Positions 1 through 10,837 of a stretch of DNA of 64,000 nucleotides are shown here, piece after piece. Position numbers and translations under genes: made by a program. Position 1 is the stretch's first letter. Every line of letters begins with the position of its first letter. The notes beneath the pieces were generated by a model, which had not been told where the DNA came from, searched no databases, and saw only the letters and a program-made list of their open reading frames with translations. Origin of the DNA: Macrostomum hystrix (taxonomy: Eukaryota; Platyhelminthes; Macrostomidae); assembly GCA_950097015.1 (NCBI GenBank), contig CATNEN010000008.1, forward strand, positions 62,001 through 126,000. Direction: 5' to 3'.

Positions 1-1845
1 TGGTCTATTGAGATGCTAGTCTATTCAGATTCTGGTCTATCTAGATTCTGGTCTATTTAGATTCTCGTCTATCTAGATTCTGGTCTTTCTAGATTCTAGT
101 CTATTTAGATTCTAGTCTGTTTAGATTCTAGTCTGTTTAGATTCTGGTCTATTTAGATTCTAGTCTGTTAAGATTCTAGTCTGTTTAGATTCTAGTCTGT
201 TTAGATTCTGGTCTATTTAGATTCTAGTCTGTTTAGATTCTATTCTATTTAGATTCTAGTCTGTTTAGATTCTAGTCTATTTAGATTCTAGTCTGTTTAG
301 ATTCTGGTCTATTTAGATTCTAGTCTGTTTAGATTCTAGTCCGTTTAGATTCTGGTCTATTTAGATTCTGGTCTATTTAGATTCTGTTCTTATTAGATTC
401 TGGTCTATTTAGATTCTGGTCTATCTAGATTCTGGTCTATTGAGATGCTAGTCTATTTAGATTCTGGTCTATCTAGATTCTGGTCTATTTAGATTCTCGT
501 CTATCTAGATTCTGGTCTTTTTAGATTCTAGTCTATTTAGATTCTAGTCTGTTTAGATTCTAGTCTGTTTAGATTCTGGTCTATTTAGATTCTAGTCTGT
601 TAAGATTCTAGTCTGTTTAGATTCTAGTCTGTTTAGATTCTGGTCTATCTAGATTCTAGTCCGTTTAGATTCTGGTCTATTTAGATTCTAGTCTGTTTAG
701 ATTCTAGTCCGTTTAGATTCTGGTCTATTTAGATTCTGGTCTATTTAGATTCTGTTCTTATTAGATTCTGGTCTATTTAGATTCTGGTCTATCTAGATTC
801 TGGTCTATTGAGATGCTAGTCTATTTAGATTCTGGTCTATCTAGATTCTGGTCTATTTAGATTCTCGTCTATCTAGATTCTGGTCCTTCTAGATTCTAGT
901 CTATTTAGATTCTAGTCTGTTTAGATTCTATTCTGTTTAGATTCTAGTCCGTTTAGATTCTGGTCTATTAAGATTCTAGTCTGTTTAGATTCTAGTCTGT
1001 TTAGATTCTGGTCTATTTAGATTCTAGTCTGTTTAGATTCTATTCTATTTAGATTCTAGTCTGTTTCGATTCTAGTCTATTTAGATTCTAGTCTGTTTAG
1101 ATTCTAGTCTGTTTAGATTCTGGTCTATTTAGATTCTAGTCTGTTTAGATTCTAGTCCGTTTAGATTCTGGTCTATTTAGATTCTGGTCTATTTAGATTC
1201 TGTTCTTATTAGATTCTGGTCTATTTAGATTCTGGTCTATCTAGATTCTGGTCTATTTAGATTCTCGTCTATCTAGATTCTGGTCTTTTTAGATTCTAGT
1301 CTATTTAGATTCTAGTCTGTTTAGATTCTAGTCTGTTTAGATTCTGGTCTATTTAGATTCTAGTCTGTTAAGATTCTAGTCTGTTTAGATTCTAGTCTGT
1401 TTAGATTCTGGTCTATTTAGATTCTAGTCCGTTTAGATTCTGGTCTATTTAGATTCTAGTCTGTTTAGATTCTAGTCCGTTTAGATTCTGGTCTATTTAG
1501 ATTCTGGTCTATTTAGATTCTGGTCTATTGAGATTCTGGTCTATTTAGATTCTGGTCTATTTAGATTCTGGTCTATTTAGATTCTGGTCTATTGAGATTC
1601 TGGTCTATTTAGATTCTGGTCTATTTAGATTCTAGTCTGTTTAGATTCTAGTCCGTTTATATTCTGGTCTATTTAGATTCTGGTCTATTGAGATTCTGGT
1701 CTATTTAGATTCTGGTCTATTTAGATTCTGGTCTATTTAGATTCTGGTCTATTTAGATTCTGGTCTATTTAGATTCTGGTCTATTTAGATTCTAGTCCAT
1801 TTAGAATCGGATTCCGATATATTGAGATTGTGGTCTATTTAGTTC
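1..1845. repeat. 16-bp satellite array with higher-order structure
   Basis: Tandem copies of a 16-bp unit close to tttagattctagtctg, with A/G and T/C variants, run from the window edge to about 1845. A marker variant (tggtctattgagatgc) recurs at 1, 433 and 801. Those spacings are 432 and 368 bases, which are 27 and 23 monomers, so the array is built of longer duplicated blocks. There is no coding potential. The array continues off the left edge. Confidence 0.97.
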
Positions 1846-2165
1846 AGAAAAATGAAGGCTTGACAAAATATACGGCCTCGGCCGCGGGCAAAAGCAAAGC
1901 GAATTTGTTTACTCCGAGGTTCTTGTCGCTTTCATCAAAAAGCAGATTAGGACGCTGAGCTTGTCGGCATCTCGGGCTTCGCTAAACTGTGTTCAACAGC
2001 TAAACGCGGCTTATCTGACTGACTGGGTCATTGAATTACACTGCCTCAACCAGGATTAAGTTAATCTCGATTCCCATCTGCATGCATGGGCATGGAATGT
2101 CGAAACACTACTGTTTAGCCTTTCAAGTCGAGAGTCACCTTAGGCCAATGTCTAGGCCCGTATGT
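1846..2165. other. Non-coding spacer
   Basis: Unique sequence between two arrays. I see no exon or RNA gene here. Confidence 0.6.
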
Positions 2166-2192
2166 CGATGTCTATCTATCTATCTATCTATA

Positions 2193-2263
<71 letters not shown>

Positions 2264-2284
2264 GTATCTATCTATCTATCTATG

Positions 2285-2315
<31 letters not shown>

Positions 2316-2380
2316 ACAGACATCTATCTATCTATCTATCTATCTATCTATTTATCTATCTATTATCTATCTACTGCAGT
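2166..2380. repeat. (TATC)n microsatellite
   Basis: About 210 bases of TCTA/TATC tetranucleotides with a few interruptions (TGTA, TACAGACA). The open frames across it only spell Tyr-Leu-Ser-Ile repeats and are not genes. Confidence 0.97.
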
Positions 2381-2993
2381 CTCTCTTAGCAATGACCTCA
2401 AAATGAACTGCATATGAAGTGCCCAGTCATGCGGAAGGCTAGTAATAGTGTGAATTCTTTACTTTTTACTGTACTCGGTAATTGAAGAGGATGCTGCCAG
2501 GAAAGATACGGAACTAAAAAAAGTGGGACGAATGGCGGGATGACGGAAATCGGTTAGAGAGGTACAGGAATCGCCATTAATTCTAGGACGACTTGTCTTC
2601 ACTTGTTTCATAAAGCTACGGTTTCTAGAAATCTGTGTAGGTGTTGAGAAGCAGATGATGGAATCTAGTGTATTCTAATATTGGCTAAATTCTTTCGTTG
2701 ACTGAAAAATGCGAATTCCTCAGCACTGCGTTCATGCCTGTGTGGGACATAATCAAATTCCTGATTGCACTTGTAAGTTTAAATAGGCCAGAATTTATAA
2801 GCAGCGCGGAGCGTGCAGTGTCGAAGTGGAGGAGGGCGGTCGGCTTCTAGAAATCGCCAGCTTTCTCGCGGAAGCCCTTCAAAATGGTTTAGTGACGAAA
2901 ATGAAATTTGAAAATAACGTGAAATATTATTGACTAAACCTCTGGCGTCAAAATGAGGATCGACTATTGGCAGTCGACCACTGAAAACAGAAC
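2381..2993. other. Non-coding spacer
   Basis: AT-rich unique sequence. No supportable gene seen on either strand. Confidence 0.55.
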
Positions 2994-3186
2994 GTGTCGA
3001 ATGTGTCGAATGTCAGTGACTGTGTGTCGAATGTCAGTGACTGTGTGTCGAATGTCAGTGACTGTGTGTCGAATGTCAGTGACTGTATGTCGAATGTTAG
3101 TGACTGTGTGTCGAATGTCAGTGACTGTGTGTCGAATGTCAGTGACTGTGTGTCGAATGTCAGTGACTGTGTGTCGAATGTCGCAA
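2994..3186. repeat. 21-bp tandem array
   Basis: About eight near-identical copies of a 21-bp unit containing gtgtcgaatgtcagtgact. The unit length is a multiple of three, so frames stay open on both strands. These frames are artefacts of the repeat. Confidence 0.95.
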
Positions 3187-4793
3187 AATTTAGACGCAAA
3201 AAAGCTGACTATTTAATCAATTTTCTTTCTTTCCATTTCTATAAACTCTTTAAAATTTCTGCGTGAGGTTGCTGTTTTCCAATAGTTGATGTTGGTTTAC
3301 CCAAGAATTGTCTGAAATTTAATCTTTAGGGAATTAATGTGCAGTAAGTACATGATGCAAACAATTAATTGTCTTTTTGGTCGACGTTTAATCAGAAAAT
3401 TGTAGAGCGGCTTTGTATAGATACAAGTGTTTTGGTTGCTATGATGCTCGCTACAATGGTTAGGGTTGATTTAATTTTTTAACAGTAACGAAGGCTTACT
3501 CATTCCCCAAGCCAAAAAACAATACAACAGACACAGAATCGTTCGCCTGTATTTTTGCCTCAGAATTCTCAGTGAAAGCTCGTCATAGAAAAACCTTGCG
3601 TGCTCTGCACTGAAGCTTTTATTTGTTTTAAATAATTTTCGTGAGCAAAACCGTGAATTTATTTTACATTTCGTTCAGAAAATTTAAACACAAATATTTT
3701 TTCTAGCAATGCCCGTGAAATACAGATAAAAATAGTACCAAGAATCTATAATTTTTTTAAATATTATTCTTTTATTGATGCCTTACTAACAAAACTATTT
3801 GTATATCTCTGCTTTATGTATATCTGGTCCGCCTAGCTACAACCTTGGTTGATTGTACGAGTGGACTGACTTTGGCACTATTTTAAAAGTTGCAAATTCT
3901 TGTATAATACAATAAAATATTATGTTTTAACAAAATAATACAAAGGTTAAAGTACAACGCCTTGACTAGACTTTTTTTATAGTTTTAAACTGAAACGATT
4001 TAAAGAGCTAATCAGAGAATATATAATGATCCTTAGATTTCTCAAAGGTACAACTCCGCTGCTACTTAAATTAATGAGAAGTTAGTAGTCAGATGTGGTT
4101 ATAATTTAAATAAATGGCAGAATCGTGAGTAAACTGGACAAAAATATATCATATTAGACATGAAATATTATTATATGATTGTATAAAACAAAAAATAAAA
4201 AAATCTAGAAAATAACAAAGTGCTGTCTCAGAAAAATAAGCAAAATTAAATTTATAACAAAAACTCTGCGTTCAAAATGGGAATATGCATATTTAACTTA
4301 CAAAGTAAACTTACAATGAAAGAAAGAAAATTATGTGATTTCAATTTTTGTTGGCAACTAATTTAAGTAGAATAAATTCAATTGTAAGGCCTGTAGAATA
4401 CAAGAACACAACAGAAAAACAACGACTAGATTAACTCATCTTGCTCTTAGACATTTTATTAAGACGACCTCAATGTTCATTTATTACCTGTCTTGTTACT
4501 CCTGAGTACTACTTTCTTGAATTGTCATTGAATTGTTACCCCCGAAAAATAAAATCTAGAAACACCATTTTCTTCTTCCTTACAAACAACATTACAATGG
4601 AGCTTTAATCTGGGTTCTAATTATATACTTTTTAATTAGGCATTTTACATTTTATATAAGACACATTTCAGCTTTAAAATGGGTATTAGAGGCCACTTGT
4701 GCAGAACCTGGGGTGGGTAAAACTAGGCCTTGCTGTCCGCAGACCCAACTAGATTGGGTTTCATTTCAACCTGTCAATTTGGTAGTTGCTCAT
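3187..4793. other. AT-rich 3' flank of the NEK gene
   Basis: No coding exon seen. The part next to 4793 is the probable 3' UTR of the minus-strand NEK gene, with poly(A) signals about 310-340 bases after its stop. The remainder is featureless AT-rich DNA. Confidence 0.6.
4455..4485 (-). terminator. Candidate poly(A) signals, NEK gene
   Basis: AATAAA on the minus strand at 4480-4485 and again at 4455-4460 (read as tttatt on the plus strand), about 310-340 bases beyond the NEK stop codon. This is a plausible 3' end, but hexamers are common in AT-rich DNA. Confidence 0.4.
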
Positions 4794-5995
4794 TCACTGA
4801 ACGGAACAAACACGGGACGGCTTCTTAGTCTCCGAAGCTGATGCCGATGTTGCAAATGACGAGTTTGATGAACCTGACAAAGAAGTTGACTGTCTCGGCT
4901 GCGTTCGCTGCTGCTGCTGCTGCTGCTGAGATGGCGGCACCGAGTTCCATCGTCCAACTGAGCCGAACTGTCGCTGCAGGCTGCTCACCGCCTGCAGATT
5001 CTGAGCCAGCAGGCCCTGCTGCTTGGCCAGCTCAAGCCGCATGGACTCCAGCTCGCGCCTTAGCTGCTCCTCTCGGTTGCGCGCCTCCTCCGCCTCTGTT
5101 CGACTCGCCGATTCCAGGGCTGACAGTTTCCGCTCGGCCAGCAGTTTCTCCTGGCGCAGTACGTGCAACTCCTCCAGCAGCGGCGCCGACGATGCCGATG
5201 ACGCTGACACCGAGGCCGCCGCAGGAGTTGACATCACCGACGAAGCTGACGAGGTTTGGCGCGTCAACGAGGCCGGCGCTGGCAGATTGGCGGCCGCGTC
5301 GAATTCGCGCTTCACCCAGGTCGGCAGCGGCTCCGGCTCCGGCGCCGAGTCCGACGAGTCGCGCCGGTCGCCTGCGGCCGACGTTGCCGCAGCCAGTCGA
5401 TGTGCTGTCGATGACGATGAGACGCTTCGATTTCGACGCTGTTGCGGTTGCTGTTGCTGCTGCTGCTGTTGCTGCTGATGCTGATGTCGATGATGGCTTG
5501 GTGCCGGGGCAGTTGTCTCCACCTGCACAATGAGGCTATCGCGCTGGGCAAGCACCGGGCCCAGGCTTACTTGCTCGACCGCTGCCGCCGCTGACGACGG
5601 CGTCGAGTTAGCTCTACGGCTATTGTTGAGCTTCAGAATCGGCACGGGTGCCAGATGGGTCTCCGGATGCGCGCCTCGACGTCCGTTGGCTCTGGCATGG
5701 CCGCTGCCGCCAGCGCCGCTGCTGCCTCCCTCGCCGGCGTCGTCTCCGGCACCGCCAACCGAGTCGTCTGAGTCATCGGAGTCCAGGCTGTCAAACGAGC
5801 GCCGTCGCTGACGTTGCTGAAACGGGTGCCGGTCGGGCAGCGGCACGCGGAGGCCCCATAAGAGCAACTCGCTGTCGGCCACTCGGCACAGAGTGAAGCG
5901 TGGGCCGCAAACCACGCTGGAGACAGCCTTGCCGTCCAGGCCCTGAACTTCCACGATGCCGCCTTGGGCCTTTGTGGTGCCCAGGCCCAGCTGGC
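4794..5995 (-). CDS. NEK exon 7: last RCC1 blade, low-complexity tail, coiled coil
   Basis: Begins QLGLGTTKAQGG, which completes the RCC1 motif FGRNCEG from exon 6 across a phase 1 join (GAAG/GTTTGAG donor). Then come Ser/Asp-rich, His/Gln-rich (polyQ) and Ser/Ala-rich stretches. A heptad-rich helix of about 70 residues starts at LLEELHVLRQEKL. A second polyQ sits near the C-terminus, and the stop is at 4794-4796. Confidence 0.9.
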
Positions 5996-8900
5996 CTGGA
6001 TACGGTGAATAAAGTTTTATTGCCCAATCATAGCATCAGCGAGAGGGTAGGAAAGATTTCTTTGCCCGATCACAACCCCAGCTATAGGGTAGGAAGGATT
6101 TTATTGCCCAATCACAACCCCAGCTGGAGGGTAGAAAATATTTATTGCCCACTTGCACCCCAGCTAGAGGGCAGGAAATATTTATTGCCCAATCACAACC
6201 CCAGCTAGAGGGTAGGAAAGATTCATTGCCCAATCATAATCCCAGCTAGAGAGTAGGAAAGATTGATTGCCCAATCATTACCCAAGCTAGAGGGTAGGAA
6301 AGATTTATTTCCCACTTGCACCCCAGCTAGAGGGTAGGAAAGATTCATCGCCCAATCATAACCCCAGCTAGAGGGTAGGAAGTTTTTATTGCCCAATCGC
6401 AAGCCTGCAGTGCACAGGCTGCACTTTCTCAAACCTTCACAATTGCGCCCAAACGTGACCACGTGATTCGGCTCCACCAGCACCGCCGTGTGCTCTGGTC
6501 CCATGCTGAGGCTGATAACCTTGAATCTAGCCAGCGCGCGCACCGGAGTCGGCTCTTTGACGCCGTCGACGTCCAGCTTGTTGAACATATTTTTCATGGT
6601 CATTAGGAAGCCCTGGCGCTGGTTGAGGCCCAGTTTGTTATAGCGATTGTTGCCAGCTGCTAGGACTGAGCCGGCATCCGTTAGGAACATGCTGCCGTCT
6701 GAGCCGGCGTAGACTGCTCGGATTCTCTGCGGCTCCTGCCAACGAGGTGAGTTTCTACCGACTGTAGAACTTGCCTTCCATGTCCAGTTCAGTGCTGGTT
6801 TTGTTTGATACCGTTCACTCAGTCACACTGTCACGCTGTCACTCTGTCACTCTGTCACTCTTTCACTCTGTCACTCTATCACTCTGTCACTCTATCACTC
6901 TGTCACTCTATCACTGTCACTCTATCACTCTGTCACTCTATCACTCTGTCACTCTATCACTCTGTCACTCTATCACTCTGTTTATCTTTCACTCTGTCAC
7001 TGTCACTTTTTCTCTCTATCACTTTGTCACTCTGTCACTGTGTCACTCTGTCACTCTATCACTCTTTCAATCACTCTGTCACTCTGTCACACTATCACTA
7101 ACTCTGTCACCCCGATGTTATGCCCGTAAACTAGAATAGCCCGTAAACTAGAATACCGCTAATCTAAAATTCCAAATCCACAAAAGTGTAATCCTTTGTT
7201 GGGAATTTAACTCCAGCTCAGTCCTAATCCCGCAAGTTAATCATCTGACAGTGCCTACCTGAATTGGCACCGGTGTTGGGGTACACCTGTCCGTATGGTC
7301 TCGAAGTCCGGAGCGGCCGTCTGCTCCTCGACCCCACGCGAAGACGCGACCCTCTTTGCTAGCCGCAACCACGTGCTGCGGTCCGCAGGCGATGGCGCTG
7401 ACGTCCACAGTCAGGAGAGACTCGATGAGTTTAGGCCGAGCCACCGACACCCAGTCGCCGTGACCCAGACAGCCGTGGCTGCCATTGCCGCAGGTCATCA
7501 CAATGCCATTATCTGAGGCGAACACGCTGAACGCTGTGCCGCAGTTGGCTCTGTTGATGCTTTTGTTTCTCAGAGCGTCAACCAGCGCCGGCTTGCTGCG
7601 CGGAATCAGGTCCTCGTGGCCCAGCTGACCGCTGGCGTTCTCGCCCCAGGAAAAGACCGACCGCTCCGAGCTGACCGCGATAGCGTGGGTGTCACTGCAG
7701 CAGATTGAATGAATGCGCAGCTTTGACGGCAGATTGTAGGGTGACAACGACAGGGTGGCCAGGTTCATTGCGTAGAGCACGGAACGCTTTTCCGGCCGAG
7801 AGCCTGTGAGAAAAGTTTTTTCTAAATTATGCAGGATTTCTACGATTCCTGTGGGATTTCTACGATTCCTGTGGGATTTCTACGATTCCTGTGGGATTTC
7901 TACGATTCCTGTGGGATTTCTACGATTCCTGTAGGATTTCTACGATTCCTGTGGGATTCCTACGATTCCTGTGGGATTTCTACGATTACTGTGGGATTTC
8001 TACGATTCATGTGGGATTTCTACGATTACTGTGGGATTCCTACGATTCCTGTGGGATTTCTACGATTCCTGTGGGATTTCTACGATTCCTGTGGGATTTC
8101 TACGATTCCTGTGGGATTTGTACGATTCCTGAAGGATTTCTACGATTCTTGTTCGATGTTCTTATTTTTTTCTTGTTTTTTTCGAGTCCGGTAAAGTTTT
8201 TGGACGGGTGTCGAGTGAGGCAGTGGGTGTCCTATAATACAGTGGGGTGTCTATGAGGCAGTGAGGTGCCCTGTGAGGCAGTGGGTGTCCTGTAAGGCAG
8301 TGGGGTGTCCTGTGAGGCAGTGAGGTATCCTGTGAGGCAGTGGGTGTCCTGTAAGGCAGTGGGGTGTCCTGTGAGGCAGTGAGGTGTCCTGTGAGGCAGT
8401 GAGGTGTCCTTTGAGACTGTGGGTGCCCTGTGAGGCAGTGGATGCCCTGTGATGCAGTGGGGTGTCGCTCACCGCTGCCAGATCCCATCTGTCCTCCACC
8501 GCCGCCGACGCTGCCCCTCGCCGAAATGGCTCCGTCGTCGTCGGCATCCGTGGACGAGTCGGTCTCGTTCGCCTTTCTGATGAGCGGCGGCAGAAGCTTG
8601 TAGAGCAGATCGGCCGCTGTTGGCCGTTTCTCCGGCTCCCTATTCAGCAGCATCTTGGCCACAAGGTCCTTGAACTCCGGGCTGTAGTTGCCCTTGACAG
8701 GCGCAAACTGTCCCTTCATGATTTTGTTGACTAGGGCCGGCAGATTTGAGCCTTCGAATGTCTTCTGCTGGCAGGCGATCTCGTACAGCACGCAGCCGAG
8801 CGCCCAGATGTCGCTCTTCTCGTTGTAGTCCTTGCCTTCGCACATCTCCGGTGACAAATAGTAGGGCGTGCCCAGCACCGTGGAGGCTGCGTGCCGGCTG

Positions 8901-9486
8901 GTTGACATCATCTTGGCGATGCCGAAGTCGCCAACCTAAGATATTTTTACAAATTAACATTTTTCCGTATTTAGTATCGCGGCTGTTTTAAGCTACTTAT
9001 AGTAGAAAGGAAAGAAATTGCACAGAATGCTGATACTACCTTAACAATGTTGTCCTTGGTTAGAAAAATATTAGCCGTCTTTAGATCCCGGTGCAGAATC
9101 TTGTGCGAATGAAAGTGATGTATAGCCGACACAATCTGTTGAAAGTAGTAAAGAGCCTCCTTTTCGCTAAGCGGCTCGCGACACTCAGCCAAGTACTGGG
9201 CTAGGGTGCCGCCGTCTGCGTATTCCATTTCGATCAGCAGCACGCCGTCCTCTTCGAAGCTGTCGAAGTAGCCAATGATGTTCGGATGATCCAGCAGCGA
9301 CAGCACCTGACAGGATTTATGTAGTCAAATACGCTGTTGAAAAATCTAATTTTGGCTTCAAGCTCTCTATCCCCAATGTACAGTCTTCTAAAGGCTCCAA
9401 AATCTCTACTTCAATGTACAGCATTCTATAACCCTCAAACCCTCTACCCCAATGTACAGTTCTTGATATACTGCAAACCACTATCC

Positions 9487-9517
<31 letters not shown>

Positions 9518-10732
9518 TGCAGGAGGGCTGCGAGAAACGGCACATCACTTAGTGACACTAGACCTGCAGCCATCGAGGAGGCAATTCTGCCCATTTCGCT
9601 GACTCCTGAGCACACAAGCAAACAGATACTGTGCGCAGGCACAGGTGTGTACATCTGCCCTGACTTTCTCATCCTCAGGTTGACCCTCAAGGGCGTAAAT
9701 TGCACGACAAGCCCCCAAGCCTTCTCTCCGCGGCTGCGACCGAAATGAATGTGGCCTAGTCACGGAATCGAGCTCAGGAGCCTTGGTGCGAGAGGCAAAC
9801 GCGTTAACCGCTCTGCCACCGACCCCCAACCACGATCCTAAATGTACATTCACAGTTTCCCAGCATTCCCAACGTTCTGTGTCCCGAAAAGACGTACACC
9901 TAACATACTAACCTTGATCTCGTTGAGACAAAGCTGTCTCTCTGGCGCCGTCAAGTCGTGCATGTTGATCTCCTTGAGAATGACCAACGAGTCGTCGTCC
10001 TTCTTGCGGTAGAGCACAGCTGTGCCGTACGCGCCCTTGCCCACTGTGCGGATCTTCTCGAAGCCTGCCAGACTCTGTCCGCTGTTGGCTGCGAAGATTC
10101 GCAGCTTCTCTGGCTTATAATAGACGTCACCAACTCGATAATTTCGTCCGCGTTCGTCGATGTTTCGCTGAATAATGACGTCGAGACCCCAGAGTTCGCG
10201 TGACAGTGAAACCTCAATGTCTGGGCCGAGCAAAGTGCGAAGCTCTTGAAGTACCGACTGTGCGCCAATGAAGGAGAAAAATACGTTTAGCGCCTGGTTT
10301 TACTTCGTAAAACGAACCAGCACTTATAATTCGCTGCGGTCTCACCTGAGCCTCCTGCGTGTCCGCATTACTGCAGGCCAGAAAGTCCATCCGCTTGCTG
10401 CCTAATTCGTGGCTTAGGAAGGCGGACGACACGTGGAGAAAAAAGTTGCGCACCTCGAAGCAGGTTTTTACGCTCTCCAAGTTGAACAGCCGCAGTCTCT
10501 GGTCCTCCTCCATGCAGATCTGCACCGCATTCAGAGTGCTATTGAAGATGAAGCCGATGTTATAAGCTTTCCGGCCATTCAAGCCAGCTGAAATGGCATC
10601 TGTGAGGCCTTGCAGACCGCAATCGTGCGGCGCGACGACAATCTTTGTGTTATTCAGCACCACGTGCTCCACCGAGGAAATGGCTCGAAACTTATCGGTG
10701 ATGACGATCACGGAGCGAAGTGGCGCCTCCAT
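4794..10732 (-). CDS. NEK9-type NIMA-related kinase with RCC1 propeller and DUF4347-like N-terminus
   Basis: Seven exons join in frame: 10732-10346, 10257-9913, 9306-9040, 8935-8473, 7803-7259, 6735-6435 and 5995-4794, giving about 1169 aa. Residues 1 to about 180 resemble DUF4347. The Ser/Thr kinase domain spans about 195-448, with glycine loop GKGAYG (202-207), Lys224, HRDLKTAN (316-323), DFG (336-338) and GTPYYLSPE (355-363). An acidic and glycine-rich linker follows. RCC1 repeats run from about 490 to 820 (FSWGENASGQLG, TCGNGSHGCLG, FAWGRGADG, AAGNNRYNKLG, FGRNCEGQLGLG). The tail is low-complexity and ends in a coiled coil at about 1041-1111. Kinase, RCC1 and coiled coil in this order is the NEK9/Nercc1 layout; NEK8 lacks the long coiled-coil tail. 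Known NEK9 acts in mitotic spindle and centrosome control. ATG 10732 is the first ATG after an in-frame stop (10837-10835) and has a strong context (GCCATGG). The gene is head to head with the catenin gene. Confidence 0.93.
6010..6405. repeat. 41-bp array in NEK intron 6
   Basis: About nine copies of a unit of about 41 bp containing cccagctagagggtaggaaa. It fills nearly all of intron 5996-6434. The minus-strand frame reads through from exon 6, but the RCC1 motif only continues if the array is spliced out. Confidence 0.93.
6815..7112. repeat. 8-bp (CACTCTGT/CACTCTAT) array in NEK intron 5
   Basis: About 300 bases of alternating 8-bp units within intron 6736-7258. Non-coding. Confidence 0.95.
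7834..8152. repeat. 20-bp array in NEK intron 4
   Basis: About 16 copies of tttctacgattcctgtggga. It shares intron 7804-8472 with a second, unrelated array. Confidence 0.96.
8213..8463. repeat. 19-20-bp array in NEK intron 4
   Basis: About 12 copies of gtgaggcagtgaggtgtcct. The array ends only a few bases from the donor of exon 4, so the kinase reading frame runs into it as a long spurious extension. Confidence 0.95.
8473..9306 (-). CDS. NEK exons 3 and 4: catalytic and activation loops
   Basis: Exon 3 (9306-9040) carries the alphaC-to-catalytic loop part with HRDLKTAN. Exon 4 (8935-8473) starts VGDFGIAK and includes GTPYYLSPE and the C-lobe with RPTAADLL. The 104-base intron 8936-9039 splits the kinase just before DFG. 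All kinase catalytic residues are present, so the enzyme should be active. Exon 4 ends in phase 1 within a Gly/Ser-rich linker. Confidence 0.92.
9345..9480. repeat. Short degenerate repeat in NEK intron 2
   Basis: Three imperfect copies of about 44 bases with the core ctctaccccaatgtaca. The core resembles the unit of the arrays at 28.97 and 29.95 kb. Confidence 0.6.
9489..9828 (-). mobile_element. tRNA-derived SINE, family A, copy 1
   Basis: Read on the minus strand it starts GGTGGCAGAGCGGTTAACGC, a pol III A-box region. A B-box-like GAGCTCGATTCCG follows about 40 bases later, then a conserved body and a 3' tail of ATT repeats (plus strand 9491-9518). It lies in NEK intron 2 and has three relatives in the window (about 27.1, 33.2 and 49.7 kb). 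Confidence 0.85.
10346..10732 (-). CDS. NEK exon 1: DUF4347-like domain, first part
   Basis: 129 codons ending in phase 0 at a GTGAGA donor. The fold-like pattern is a strand ending in IVITDK, then a segment near VVAPHDCGLQGLTDAI, a hydrophobic strand (NIGFIF), a leucine-rich middle, and MDFLACSNAD. This order resembles bacterial DUF4347 domains, which end in a similar hydrophobic strand followed by GCN. The next exon continues with SLSRELWGLDVII, which fits the domain's C-terminal part. The similarity is judged by eye and from memory. Confidence 0.55.
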
Positions 10733-10837
10733 GGCGCGAGTTTCTGACGGGCCCGCCAAGCGGCTGCGCTTACTGACAAAATTACTTTTGGGCCTTGCGT
10801 CTAGGGCTGGAATGAGATTGCTAGGATTCCTGATCTA

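Noticed and set aside
4841-5896. Plus-strand frames opposite the NEK terminal exon
   Set aside because: Shadows of the GC-rich minus-strand exon. They encode reversed low-complexity sequence with no domain.
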